DNA of 51,084 bases, taken from positions 30,313 to 81,396 of the forward strand of contig WELB01000056.1 of the NCBI GenBank assembly GCA_009602725.1, written 5' to 3'. Every line of letters begins with the position of its first letter. Position 1 is the first letter of the stretch. Made by a program: the position numbers and the translations under genes. This document shows, one piece after another, positions 10,121 through 24,500 of the stretch. The notes under the pieces are model-generated. The model saw only the letters and a list, made by a program, of their open reading frames with translations, searched no databases and was not told the DNA's origin. This stretch comes from Spirogloea muscicola. Its lineage: Eukaryota; Streptophyta; Zygnematophyceae; Spirogloeales; Spirogloeaceae.

Positions 10121-12513
10121 CTAGAACCAGGGGTGCCAGGTCGGGTCCATCATGCAGAGATTCTTAGGTCGCAGAGCTGCCTCCACCAGATCCGTCGCAC
10201 CCTTTTGCACAGACAGTGCAACCTCATTGGTGTCCTTGTCCTGCAAATACAGAAGATGTGGAAAGTGCACATCCATCATCAGCTGCAATATTTTGAAGCT
10301 CTTGAGCAATGCAGCTGCATGTTAAGTGTTTGCAGCATCAGGAAAGAAATGTCAGCAATCTTTCTGATGCGCTAAGGTTGTGATCTATGTTATTGCAAAC
10401 ACTTATGGCCCTACTGCCTGCTAATGGGCGAACTATATGCGCCACTACAAGCTACACCTGGCAGTGACTGTCAGGAGTCCTGTTATTGACAATTTTCGGG
10501 CACGGGCTGTAAGTACCGACCTCAATAATGTAGTGTTGCGGGGCAACTTGCGTAATCCGCTGAAGTACGTGATTGACATTGGCCGCCACCTTCTGCTTCA
10601 GCTCTGCCGTGGATATGCCCGCCGAGGAAGCGGCCGTGGGTGGGAGGCCGGGCGGCCTCCTCCAAGACCATGAGATCAGCTCGTCACGAAAGAACATGCT
10701 CAGCTGCTGCTGCATATGCTGGTTCTGCATTGTCAAAACCGATAGACTGAGAATGATAAGAACATTTTTTTGCTTCTAGGCATACACAGCACACACGAAG
10801 GTACATGCGCGTCTGATAGGCAAGAGCTCAAGTAAAGTGACAGTCGAGTTGGCATAATCTGGCTTGCCTTTGGAGAGACCAGCGCCTGCGCGGCCGCGCA
10901 CATGGAAGCAACGAAAATTCCTTCCACCCCGAACGGCGTGAAGAAGGTCTGGAGGTTGCGGGTCAGCCGGAAGGGGACCGCCTCTCCACACTCCACCATG
11001 CCATTGGAGTCGTAAGCTGCAGCACAGTCCAGAGTGCCAAGAGAATGAGTGCTTTGCAAGGGCGGCCTTACTCCAGATTTTACCTGCAATGGCACGTTGC
11101 TAACAACGTGCTGACAAAAAAAAATATTCATCTCAGAGAAAGAACATGATTAGCCCCAACCGGGTGACGGTAACTCAGATATTTCTTTGTCTTTCTGAAG
11201 TGAGGATGCCTGAGCCTACTCACCCGGGTGGAAGTCCGTTTGGAATATCTTGCCAGTGTCCTTAGCAAACAGTATCTTGTTTGGGCTCCGGCCCCCAATG
11301 TGCAGGAGGTAGCTCATGAGGCCACTCAGAGCTAGCTGCAGCGCAAACTGCTTCTTGAATGTCCAGAGATGGGCGCTCGTTGGCAGCGTCTTGTACATGT
11401 ACTGCGAGAAGACGTTCTCCGAGACCAGGGAGTGCGTGATCTCCATGTACGTCGTGTACCGGAGCTCCAGGAGTTGATCCCCAGACACCTGCTGACGGGC
11501 GAGGCAGGGTGCTGTCAAGCCATCAGAGCAGCTAGAAGGCCTTCCTTGTCTATATGTGAACTTGACCACTAAATTCTTCTGTTAGTCACCAGACCGCTAG
11601 ATCAAAACAACTTGTGGCATCAGTGATTCGTGGCAAGCTGCAGAAGTTCATTTGATGCAACTTCAGAGGAGATTCCTTGCAAGCACCTGGCCTGTCATAG
11701 CAGCATTCAGCTGCTCCTTGAAGTGGGTGATGGGCAAGTCTGCCTCTCTGCCATATCTGGCGCAGTTTATTTCATACACTTCACCAAAGGTGCTGTATGT
11801 CACCTCGTCTTCCACCAACCGCACCTGGCCATTGATGGAACACCGCTATCTTGAGTATGAGAAACGTGGTCACAAAAGGAAGAATAATAATACCCTTATG
11901 TGTTCAGAATAAGAATTCAGGGTTATGGTCAGAGTAAGCCTGTACAGTGGTCTGAAGTTTAAGGTTTGCCCTAATTCTACCCTGTACAATGGCACAATTT
12001 GGCTAACAAGCATGAGTCACAAGATGACCTTTGTTCAATCTCAAGTTTGATAATCTTTATAATTTTATTCAAGCTCTTGCAGGGTGCACAGAATTTATGT
12101 GCAAGGTACTCGTCTCCAACCTGGGGCCACACAGGGATGATGATGGGCGTGTGGAAGGACAGGTGCCGCCTTCTGGACTCCTTCTGCTTGTCCAGAAGCC
12201 GGTTCATCACCCGGAAGAGTTGCACCATGCGCTCGTCGCTGCGGGCAGACGGCGTCAGCGACGTCTGGACGAGGAAGTGGCGGCTGGAGCCGTCGCTCCC
12301 AATCAGCGAGAGCCGCCGGTGGCTGCTCCCATGCCGCCGCACGATCGGGACGTCTGCGCCGATGCGGTCCAGCTTCACCGTGTGGTCGGGCGCAACCTCA
12401 TGGTCCCCAAAGTACGCGCCAGGTAGCTCGATATCCATGACATGGGACTCCCTCAGCTGCCTGCTCTCCTCCTCCAGCTTCAGCACAGCCGGCAGTCTGT
12501 CCTCCACATTACT
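10121..12513 (-). other. TRA1: Pseudokinase and FATC coding block of TRRAP/Tra1
   Basis: Exons were resolved here: 12513-12121, 11824-11687, 11488-11224, 11016-10868, 10724-10521 and 10240-10121, all closing in phase. The block carries HTPIIIPVWPQ, VEDEVTYSTFGEVYE, SENVFSQYMYKT, LLHIGGRSPNKILFAKDTGK, TDFHPAYDSNGMVECGE, PFRLTRNLQTFFTPFGVEG and FRDELISW. Active PI3K-related kinases have GDRHxxN and HIDFG at the catalytic and metal-binding positions. Here they read GGRSPNK and QTDFHP, so kinase activity is not expected, as in all TRRAP/Tra1 proteins. The last exon encodes a 39-residue FATC domain. Confidence 0.93.
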
Positions 12514-15500
12514 CTGTAAATGGGCAACCAGGAAAACATTACTCTGTAGACAGAATAATGTTGGCCCTACATGTTGACCAATATCCTAAAGCCCTTTGCA
12601 TGACAATATTCACTGGAGACTTCACCTAACTGCGCCCATTTCAACATGGATGCAAATGGACATGATACCACTGATGATATGTACATCAATAGGTCAGGCA
12701 AGTGCGCTGAGGTGCGACTGTAGATACTGCAAGAAATAGGACTCGAAGTATGACAAGGGCTGACCTGCAGGACCCCCTTCCAGTACTTCAGTCGTCTGGT
12801 GAGTTCCGCTAGGGTGGGGGGGAACGTGGTCGCGCTGTCAGGATCCAGATCCCTCTCAAACTCCCGCTTGTATTCGTTCACAAAATCCGTGTGCTTCGTC
12901 ACCGTGTCGCTCGAGAAGCAAGCCTTGCACACTCCTGCAAGCTCCTTCTTCAAGGAGCTCGGGACCTCCGCCGTGGTCGCGGTCGGGTACTTGTAGCAGC
13001 GGTGCAGGAGTGCGTGCACGACCGCCAGCAGCCGCTCTTCGGGCAGCGGCACAAAGCGCCCTCCAACCTCTTGCAGCATCGTCTGCAGTTGCGGCAATGC
13101 ATATATATAAGTCAGTAAACCGGTTCAAGGTCCAGGAACTTGGCTTAGTTGCTGCATGCACGGAAGCACACAGAACATTGTACCAGCCTAGTAACCCATA
13201 ACAAGTGCAGTTTTAGACTTTGCTTCCACTAGTAATGTCAAGGATGTACAAATTGTGGAAGTATTGCATAGGCAGCATGCTACACACAGTCCTTATACTG
13301 TTGATTCCAAGACTAGCAACGGCACTTGGGAAGCAGATCCTCTGGTTGGAGCTCAAACCTCAAGCTCAGCAGCCAGGTTCGTGTGCTTGGCTCGCAGAGC
13401 CTCCATGACCTCCTTGGCAGCATCGAATGCCTGCAGCGTCGCCTGGGGCCACGTGGAGTTACTCGCAGTGCGCCGAAGCACCATGGCAGCTTGCGCTGCC
13501 ACGCCGCCGCCAGGCCCCATCTGTGCGCTCTCGTCGCCTCCGCCCTTGTTGACCATCTCCATTGACGTGCCAGATGATGTCGGCCCCGCCGACGGCAAGT
13601 GAGGCACGTTCTGGGGGCCGTCCACGCCCCCGCCGTGCGACTGCGCCGGGGATGGCGCCCGCGATTCGCCGAGCCCCGGCATGGCCGCAGCGCCCGCTTG
13701 TGCTCGCGCAATGCGTTGGAGCTGCTCCGCTTTGGTCGCAATGTCGCGCCTTTCCAGTAGGTACGTCCGGAGCCAGTAATACAGTGCCTAAGTGCCAAAC
13801 CGGGTTATTTTAAGTATCACAACATCTTGCCTTCCTAGTGTACCCGTCAAATTTCCATATGACACTGCCAGACGAACCTTGTGCGCATCTGTGCTGCAGT
13901 ACATGATGCAACCAGGTTGGCTGACGTAAGTGCCAAGAACCCAGTTGGCAGCTTAACCAGTACCTGCGGAAAGAAGCTGGCTATCTTCAGCAGCACAGCT
14001 TTACAGTGCTGCGACTCGGGCCGCTGGAGAGAAAGGAGGAGCTGCGGGATCCACGTGAGCCACACCCAGTACGGGACATTGTCGCCAAACTTGTCGAAGG
14101 CCCTCCCCACAGTGCCCTCGCTGTTGTCGAAGCTGAGGAGGTAAAGGATCCGTGCCAGGTGGCTCCGTCCATGTGCGGAGCCGTACTTGATGCCCTGCAG
14201 GAAGCAGGAGACGGCGTATTCCAGCCACAGCTGATCGCCAGTCTGCTGGTACACCTGTTGCAGTGTTGGAGCCACTTTGTCTCATGAAGGGATTGCTTCT
14301 CACAAAAGTCTTCATAATCACAATGATCTCAAAGATGAGATTGAAATCAGGAATATTGTACGCTTTCTACCTGCCTAGATTTTCTCGAGTACGATCATTC
14401 ATGAGCTCTTATATTCTGCTGTATTGCTTCTGAGCAACATCACAGAGGCGTATCGTTGCGAGACTATTGCTTTCAATCACAGCAGCTTGATACCTGATCG
14501 CAGTACCGTGCCCAGCAGATCCAGCCTTTTGGGAGGTTCTTGTGGATGGAGTTCGCAGTGGAAAAGGCTTGGTTGGCTTGTTCACCATCATTCATCTTCT
14601 GCAAGAATTCGCCCTTGAGGCAGAAAATCTCGGCCTTGTGCTGTGGTAAGAAGTACTCAAGATTCGTAGAATTGAGGAGATTGAGGCCTGTCAATGTCTC
14701 CCCCTTCGTCATGAGGTGCGCTTTGGCTTGCTCCTTGATCTTCACAAAGGCCTCCTACAAGCGCAACAAGAAGTGGCGGTTAGCTACCTGCAAAAACGAG
14801 ATACTAGTAGACTCAAGGGCTCCAACAAGAAATATCAATGATGCAAGTCTGTCCTGTTATGCAGTCACCATTCAGACATTAGCAAGTCTCTCCTCAGCAT
14901 ACACTACTTTCCATTTCGTCTGAAAGGTGTAGTAACGTGAAGCTCCGGCCACTACCTGCACCTCCATCGTGTTGTAGCCGTACATGGTGGTGAGGATCTT
15001 CGAGCAAATATCTCCTAAACCTTGCTTCCTGGCAATGTATGCCAGCTTGTTGACGCTCCAAGCCTTGTCCCGGAACCCGAGTTGGTGGAGCTGCGGGCTT
15101 GTCTCGGCAAAGCCCTGCCAATGGATCTTATCTTGGTGAGTACCTCGGGTGTCAGCTATTTATCTCCGCTGCGCCCTCTCCCCCTCAATATGTATCATAA
15201 ATGATCATAACGGGTTTTCTGCAAAATTCCTCTGTATACGAAGTCTTAAGCAACAATTTGAGGACAGTTGGTGAGAGATAGAATCTCAGTCCCACTAGCT
15301 GACCTTGAAGGCAGTGATCACAGTGTTGTACAAGTGATTCCGCCACACCAGCAGGTCGGTCCAGACGGTCAGCTCGTCCCACTCATTGGGTACACGCAGT
15401 CGCCACGTCTCGAGAATGTCCTTGAGCTCCACAAAGGGGGTCTGTCCAGGCGTTCCCCCTCCGGCTGTTGCCTGCTGCAAAATAATCTGCTGCGCTTGCC

Positions 15501-18500
15501 TATTTGATGTCCCGACCTCAACCAGGACTCTGTAGGATCAGACACAGCATGTAGTGGAAGATTACCATCCAAGTCCAATAAGGGTTTTGGCTCCAAGCAA
15601 CCGCACAATCCTCGCTTTGCCTTTCTTGTGCTAGCTTGGTGCCATTGTCTCATGATCACAAGATTCACCGAACGACAGCAAGGTGTACACAGTAGCCAAA
15701 GCTTTACTTTAAAGTGAAATCTAATACTTGCTAGAGCGGCTGTCAAGGCCAGCCGCTCTTTCAAGAAACACATTCAGCATGCTATGAAGCTCGCACAATC
15801 GACCTCCATGCATGACTGAACGGCAGATTGAAAGCTTCCTCACAAACCTGGCAGACTCTTGGAGCTCCACGAGTTGCTGGAACTGCTGGAGAAGGGGGAT
15901 GTGCGGACACACCCCCAGCTCTGGCAGCTGCCACCACTTTTTAAGAGCCATGTCTAGACCCTGTTGCATATGAGTACAGCTCAGTCAGCAGAACTGGAAT
16001 GTTTAGCCTAAATCAGTCCTACTCATTCAAATCTGATTTTTAACCTGCGCTTTCATGCGGACTGTTAGCAAGATGCATTCGACGCAGGATTCACTTGGCA
16101 AACCACCTGTGCAACACGTTCTTCGGCCTCTTGAATCCTGGGCATAGGGTTCCCAAGCAGAGCAGCCTGCACCAAGTAGGGAGATGCATGATATTTCAAC
16201 AGATTGATAGAGACATAGCTTGTAGATACAGCCTCAAATTGACACAGCTTGTGTGGCAGATATTCTTTATCAACACCAGACTCACATACATGGTAATTCT
16301 GTCTGATGTCACAAGATCAAGAACTTCACAATTCAGCTGTCATTGGATAAGACTTACCTGCCCGGGCTCCTGGACAGAGATGACACTGGCATCGTGCAAA
16401 GCAATGAAGGCCTGGACCATCCTGAATCGTGCATTCTCCTCCACTTGAGCCTTAGGCAAGATGTCATTCTTCAGGCTGGCCCATCGATCACTATCCGGCG
16501 CCTCGGGCATCTTCCAGGTAACATCCAGCAGGATGTCGTAATTACCGACGCTCCGCCCAAAGTCTGTGAGAAGCTCCCACTGGTTCAGCCGCTTTGCGCA
16601 GCTCAGCCACTGCTCCTCCCACAGGCACATCTCCGCCTTGCTCGCTGACGGGCTGCCTTGTGCACCAGGCCCTGGATTGTAAACTCCCTGCCAGGCAAGG
16701 TCCTCAGCCTCAGAACCACAATAGCAAAGCATGTAGGAGTATGGTCAGACAGCTCAAAACAGCAATTATGAGCATACATGCCAAAGCAGGTGGCACCGAA
16801 GTTGCAGTAAGAGCTTGCTCTTATACTCAGTCCTGTAGCAAGTCTTGGGGACAAGCCCACAAACCGGCGTCAATTTTGACATGGCTGCGTAGAATGCCTC
16901 CAGAGCCTGCTCCCAGAACCCATGCTGCACGAGCGAAAGACCAGCCCGTGTGTCTGCAGTGATGCTTCGGCGCTTCCAGAGACCATATAGCACATCTTCC
17001 TCATTCAGCAACCTGCCAACACAAAAAAATATTCACGTGTCAGACCATGCATGAGACTGAGCGAGCTCTGTCTTGAGCAGCGACTCTACAGTAGCCAGCT
17101 CCCTTCATATGGGGCCAAGACATCCTACAGAGGAAACATCAGATTCCCTGCAGCCAGACCTGATGCTCACCTGTATAGTTCAGCAAGAGCATCAAAGCAG
17201 CGGCTCTCCTGTGGGAACAGCATGACATGTGACTCCAGCAGGGGTATTGCTATGTGCCAGGCATTATAGGTCTTGCCAAGGAACTTGATCAGCTCGCTGG
17301 GTATTTTTGGCTGCGGCTGGCTCAAGGAGATGCCCTCCAGCAGCGCCTGCAAAATAGAGGATTCCAGGTCTTAAGCACATGTTATGTCCTGGTCTTCTGC
17401 GTCAAACTAAGACTTGCATGAGCTGCATTGCTAGTGCGACTACGTGCCCACTTGGTCAATGACAACAGGTGAAGCAAGGGCGCACCTGGACGACGTTGGG
17501 CCTAAGATGTGCCTGCTTCGAGTGATGCTCCTTGGAGAGAAGCGAGATCATTGGCTTTGCAAGCAGGACCTGCTCCTCCTTCTGCAGGGTCGCCCAGACT
17601 ATGGGGAAAACAAGCACCCACATGTGATATGCCACATTGGCGTCCACGGATGCGAGCTCCCGCAGCGGCACCACGAGCTCCAGAACCTGCATTACCTTGT
17701 GGCATGATCAAGTCAAGGCCTGCTGGGCCTGCAGCAGAGTGCCAGACCACAAGCACTTGGGCATGCATCTCTACAATCCTCAAAAAGCAGTCAGAGACAC
17801 TTAGCATCAAGTCATAGCGTAATTGTCAATTTCACATGGACTGAACATTCCTATGTCCTCGTATAAAAAACCGCTATCTTGACCTGCATTCGCGCCATCT
17901 CGTTCATGAACGCTGCGTGCTTGTTCACCACACTTGCAAAAGTGGGGACTGCATTCTCGGCCTCCTCTCCATCCACACTGCCCAGGAGAGCCATGCCAGG
18001 TCTGTCTGCTATATTGCCAGAGGCCAACAAAGGTGGGAGCTGAGCCGAGTTTGGCGCAAGTGTGATGGGCTCGTGCTCATTGAGGATGGCCAAAAGGAGG
18101 TCCAGGCCTTGCTTCAGCCAGAAGCAGTCGCTCAGGGCCTCCCACTCCTGGAGCGAGACAATGTACTGCAGACGTGAGAAGAGGCTCCGGCCAATGAACT
18201 CGTGGTACAGTGTAAAGAACTTGTGGCGCAGCATGGGGTCCTTGGCACGTAGCCCGAGCATGAACTGCCGCTCCACCTTCTGGAAGGCCTCCTGCCGCAC
18301 AGGAAGCGGGTACCTGCAACACAGTACCGCAAGGCAACAACATGGATACAAGAATTGGCAATTAGGGGTCAATGAAATCCAATTAGTCAATGATGTCAAG
18401 ACTTTAGGGCCCTGTCCTGGCTATCAAGAATTTGTGCCAGGCAATAATTGCAAATGCCACAAGGTGCCAGGCCCTTCCTGATGGCCCTTGTGATTGACCA

Positions 18501-21500
18501 TCATCTGAAAAGCATCATCAACTACTTAGCTTATCTAGCATAGGATCTGCTGCTGAGGAGGCTTACTTGTCTCCCTCAGCTGAGAGCTGGTGAAGCAGAA
18601 CAAGGAAGTCAGTCTCCCATATCTCGAGTTGCGCCGCAGGCATGTGGGTACGGTCGACTTGCGCCAATCTTATCAGGAATGCAATGACGTCCTTGGTACT
18701 CAGTGCACCTCCTCCGCTTGCCAGAGGCCTGTCAAGACAGAAGCACATTAGCTCTTATGCTTCCATCATCCCATGCATTTCTAGTAACAATCAGGGAGTG
18801 TCTTGTGATATAAAGCCAGCACTGAACAGGCTACAAGCAGGTAACTTGAAGCTAGCGAAGCTTCTAAGGGGTGTCCTTGTGAATGGTACGAATGCTTGGG
18901 TCAAGACATGTCAAGATATGCTGTGACAATTGTGTGGTAGTCTTCATTTGCAATCAAATTTCTATTTGTACATGTAACGCGATATTTGAGTGACACAAGC
19001 AAGAATGATAAAGATTGAGTCACAGAGCAACTATGACCGGACGACACATCCTTAATATGTTGGATCCTTCTGCTCCACCTGAATTCAGTATTGACCCAGT
19101 TCTTGATGATCTCTAATATGGTAAGTAGCACGCTCGCCTCCATGCCCTTCTCTGCAAGTAGCTGCTGCAGGATCTGCCCAAGGATCCGTTTGCACTCTGG
19201 CACTTGCAACACCCGTCCTTGTATCAACTTCATTGCCAATTTTAAGTTTGTGCCAGGGCCTCCATACTCTGTAGCTGCTCTCGCGGCCACCGTCGATGCT
19301 TCTGCATCTGGCTGCTGGCCCTGCAGCAACAGTAGGGACATCAGCTTTCTCCCCATTGTCTGTTGATCTATCAACAGCATTGACAATGACATCATGCTAT
19401 CACGGGCATAGGATGCCATGACTTTATTGACAAACTGCTAGCCTCAAGGTGAGGACTTCTAACGCCTGGTACAACCGTAGGTGCCTTATATAGCTCAGGA
19501 GAGTACCTGCTTGACAAGACCTGCGGTCTGTGTGGTCAAATCACGAGCCAGGCGCTGTATTACGCGTACGAGGAGCACAAGGTATCGATCGACATACGGC
19601 TGACCAGCCTCGGCCGCTGTTTTGATGATCTGGAGAACCGCCGCAATTGTGGTATTTGCTGCTCTCTGCTTCATGAGCTGCACAATCAAGGGTCAAGAAG
19701 CATCATAATTTTGTGAAAGACACGTGACACTCAGCCCTAAGGCTCCACAAGTGATCTCCACATCAACGTGCCGCAATCCTGGGTACAGGTTGAAAGCTCA
19801 TACAGCTTCACTTAGATTCACATAGCTGTTGCTTGTCACAAGCTTCATCATCAAGCTGCTAATCCGGTGCGAAGTTGCAGCTACTTAGAAACAGAGAGAG
19901 CTTACTGAGCTCATATTTGCCATGCTGAAGCAATAGCCACCTATAATGTCAGGAGAGAAGAGGAGTACTCAATCAAGAAGTTGTCAAGGAGGGAGGTAGG
20001 AGAGGCAGAGCACACAGACCGGAGGCAGCTGGGTGGTGACAGCTTGTAGCTGTTTGTTCAGGATCTCCTCCAGCTTGATGTACAAGCCCTTCACATCGGT
20101 GGGGTTACTGGGTGCATCAACAGGATACTGGCCGAAGACAAGGTGAAAGACGGAGCCAAGCGACTCCATGATCTCCTGCACCTTGCTGTTGAAGCATGGC
20201 TCCAATACCTGCCCATGAGACATTCTCGAGAAGCTTCACGAAGTGGCCATGGCCTCTGAATAAAATAGAACGGCAGACCAAATGCTTTGTTGCGACTGTG
20301 CTAAACAATTGTTTGCTGCAACATCCTTGCTAGTTGACGCCATAAGGAAGTCAAGTATGTATACAGTCAAGTATGCATACAGACTTTGAAAGACCGTCCG
20401 TCGTCGGCAAATGCATTGGTGAAATGCAGCAATTACTGCAACAATAACAAAGACAGCCAGCCCCTCTGATTGTGGTTGGAAGAGATTCATCAAGACACAA
20501 TGACCCTATAAATCTGTTCCTATTTAGACACCAACAACCTGGCCAGAGTGCAGTCATATTACCAGGACAATGACGCTTGCATTGTTCAGGAGGAAGCGGT
20601 GTGCTTGCTTCTTCAAGACCCGAGCGAGCACATCGAGCCCAGTGCTGAGCACGTGGAGGACCTCTTTGGCCTGTGGGCTGGCTGCAGCTGCAGCAGCAGC
20701 CGCAGCTGCAGCAGCAGGGCCTACTTGTCCCTGTATTGAAGCACAGAATGTGACCAGGCTGACAGCTTTATCATCAGAGCGGCATTTGTGTCAATTGAAC
20801 ACCCGCTAGTAGCGAATTGGCTACACACTGCAGTCATCCTTGTAGCTACGATCAATATACAAAGCAAACACCTATATTGCGTGTGGAAGCTGAGTGCTTG
20901 TCTCAAGATCCTTTGAGGAACAGATGGAAAGCACTCTGCATAGTCGTGCCATTGGTAACAAATTTCACAAGGCTGTCCTGCCAGACGAACCTGTGGCGCT
21001 TGCACATTGGCTGGCTGATTTTGCAGGTTCAGTTGGTGCTGCAGCAGCTTCTCGAAGTAATTCAGCTTGACATTGGCCTCGGGCCACACTGTCAATGCAT
21101 CTTCAAGCAGCTCGACAGCCTGCCACCATCCAAAACACCATAAGAGCAAGGTTTGGCTTTTCTGAACGACTTTCTATCTTGACTATGCAGGCGTGCCTTT
21201 AATGACTTGGCAAGCCACGTCTGTCAAGTCGCAGCTGACACAAGTAGACGCATGGGAGCCTGACTGTGATGGTTGACATTGAAAGCCTTGCCTGCTTGTG
21301 GAGAGAGCTCAAGTCCTTGTCCTTCTGCTCCGTAAAAAGCGCCACACGAATCAAGAAGCTGATGATCATCTCCTCCATGGCCGTGTTCGGCCTGAACTCC
21401 TCCTCCGCAGCTCCTCCCTGCGGCGCCGCCTCTGGGCCAGCCAACCCACCTGGGGCTGGAGCGCCGTTCTCCAGCTTGACCTTCTTTGCAGGGTCGTCAT

Positions 21501-24500
21501 GCGGCAGTCCGGCCATCTCGGCAGACCGCTTCATGCTGCTAGCAGGGCCGCCCTTGGGGGTCACAGCTGGAGTGGCTTCCTTGCCTCCACCTGCTGCCAC
21601 TTTTGCCTCGGACTGCCTCCGCCGCTCCCAAGCGATGATGAGCCCAGCGAGGTCGAGAGCCAGTCTGCGGTTTTCCGGGGTGGTGTTAGCTGGCAGCCCC
21701 AGCCGGCTCAGCGAGTTGACCATCTGGGGCACGAACTGCGCCCTGCTGGGGTAGAACAGGTCGGTGTGCTGGACCAAGAGCTGTCATGGTGAAGCCATAA
21801 GAGTCTCAGTATGTGGGGTGTCCTTTGTGCTATCTGTAACTCGTACTGACAATAGAACCACTACACCATGTAACCTATCCTGACATTGTGTCAAGTACCA
21901 GATCCAGGACCATGCCTTCTATTCTGCCACAGGTTTTACTATATTAACAATGACTCTGGAGGCAACGAGCTCTGCCTTACTTGGAAAATGTGGACCAGAT
22001 GTGGCAATGAGTGGCCCTCCTCGACGAGTATCTTCTTCGTATATCTGATCCAGATGGGCACCTTGAAGTCACCAGCAGGTAGCCTTTTGGGCAGGGCGGG
22101 CATCAGGATGTCGAGGGCTTGCTTTACCAATACTCGTGTCTCAGGCTGGCACGTACGGAGGAGGGCCACAAAGACCTGCCAAGGGCTCAACAGCATTCCA
22201 TGTAGGAATGTGCAGAGGACTTAATAATAGGCATGTCATGATGATGGGACGGAGCAATTTGAGAATGATGTGTCTCCTCATGAGGTGTCTCCTGATGAAT
22301 CTCCTCAAGAACTTGGTCAGAAGAGATTGCACCAGATTGGAAGCCAGTCCAGCATTCATTCTGAAATCTTAAATCAGCAGTGTTGTGCAGGACCTCAACA
22401 ATACCAGAACCTCTATGATGCTGACCAGTACCAAAACCTGTAGGTTGTAATAACAACCTACAGTCATGCAGCTCAAGGCAATCGACGTTCCTACTCACCT
22501 GCAAAATAATCTTCTCAGGTGCCTGATATGCTGCAAGGAAGTGCGACACATTCACAAAGGCCCATTGCTTGGAAGCAGCCTCCTCTCGTCGGAGGTGATT
22601 CCAGCCGAATTTGATGAGCTCCTTCCGATGATGCACGAGGTCATTTGGCAGGTGCTTGATCAGCACTGTAGCCAGTTGCAGAAGCTCAATCCGCAGAGGC
22701 TCTTCATACTTCTCACTCACCTAGTAGTCATCCGTGAGCTTGCCTGATCAGCTTTGAGACTTTACAAGCACACAGATACATGGATCTCACAAGAAGCGCC
22801 TTGCTGCAAGATAAAAGCTGATTTTAGAGCCCGATTGCTCTTTATTGTTTCATGTCCTTCCACATGTCTCGACCTACGAGCCATATAATGACGAGCCATA
22901 TAATGACAGATACATCAGCAGCCAGTGTTGCAGCAGCAACAATCAGTAAGTGGTGCACTTACTTCTTCTGGGGGGTCAAGTAGGTGCTTAACAATGGTCT
23001 CGATGATGCTGACATCAACGACTTCCCAAGCCTGCCCTGCTTGGAAAGCGTGGGTGAGCACCGGCAGAATGAGCATCTGCAGAGCAGTAACAAGATGGTC
23101 CTGCGGTAGCATTTTCTTCGCAAAGACCTCCAGGAAACGCAAGATCACAGTCTTCTTCTCCGCTGAGCTGTATTTCTCCGGTACCTGCCACATAAATTGC
23201 AGGCAGAGCTGCCTAATTGAGCTGCCTAACGCTGTGAACATGGAATTTCTAGACCTGATGAACTCAAGGATCGGCCAACGTACTCAAGAAAGGCAGTACA
23301 GGCAATGTCTGACAGATGAGCATTGAGAGAAGGTTGACCACTTTTGACAGATCACAGCACTGAAAGAGAAGCAAAGTCACATATGGCTGCAAGTAGCTGC
23401 TGTTATTTGGACAAAAGGTCAACTACACTTCAGGATCAGTGGTTTAGCAGTTCATTCACCTCCACCATATAGAACTCTCTCAAGAAAGTGTAATCCAGGC
23501 GGGTACGGCTGCCAAAGATAGAAAGCATCTCAAACAGTACATCAACCTCACTGCGGTCTTTCCTGAGGAAATTGAGGAAGCACTTGACGAGTCTTTTGCT
23601 CTCCTTCACCTGTGCAGCAACCAGGGAGTCGAGGATCCATTGATGGACAAGGACCGGAGTATGCAACAGCGAAGCAGAGACTCCAATGGAGTGCGCTTGG
23701 AAGTGTCAGGCTTAACTGGGCTACATTTCTCCACATCTGATCAAACATCTAATTAGACATCTAAAAGCTTAGCAGGTGAGAGGGTAAGGAGGTGTGGCAT
23801 GCAGAAGAACACAGACGATTGTCAGGATCTAGACGGGAACATACCCACAATTATATTTCACATTGGACTGTTCTGAGGACTTGAGACAGGACATCATGAT
23901 TGCAGCAGCTAACATCTAACAGGAGAGAGCCACAGCTCACCTGCAGCAATGTCAAGTTCTGCTCGTTTCGTAGGCATCTCAAGCGACCCGGGGAGCGCCA
24001 CAGGCGGACCAGTGAGTCGAACATGACTCTACTATTGACAAGCCAATCTGGCATCAGCTTGACTAGTGTAGAAACGAGTACCACTCCTTGAAAATGTACA
24101 TCACCAATGCTTCCTGCAAGTTTGCAGTCAGGCTTACTCAGCATGTCTTGCTACACTAATACCAAAGCAGTAAGTCCAGATTGGAAGAAGTCAAGGTCCT
24201 GAGGCCAGGGAGTCAGACAGACATATCAACTTAATGATTTGTCTGTCTGTTCATAAGCCCAAGAGGAGCAAACCGTGCCAATCATGCTGTTCTGTCAAAC
24301 ACACGCAACATACTCAATCAGGAAGCTAAAGGGCAGTTGAGGAGAACCTGCAAAGAGATCACCTCCAGTGACATACTGCGTGGTGTCTGCCTGGGGAATG
24401 TGCCGCTGAAGGGCTTGTGCAATGATCTTGTCGCTGGACCTGCCCAGCTCCTCCCGTAGTGGCTGCCCTACGCTTGACTTAATGATGTCCAAGAATCTAT

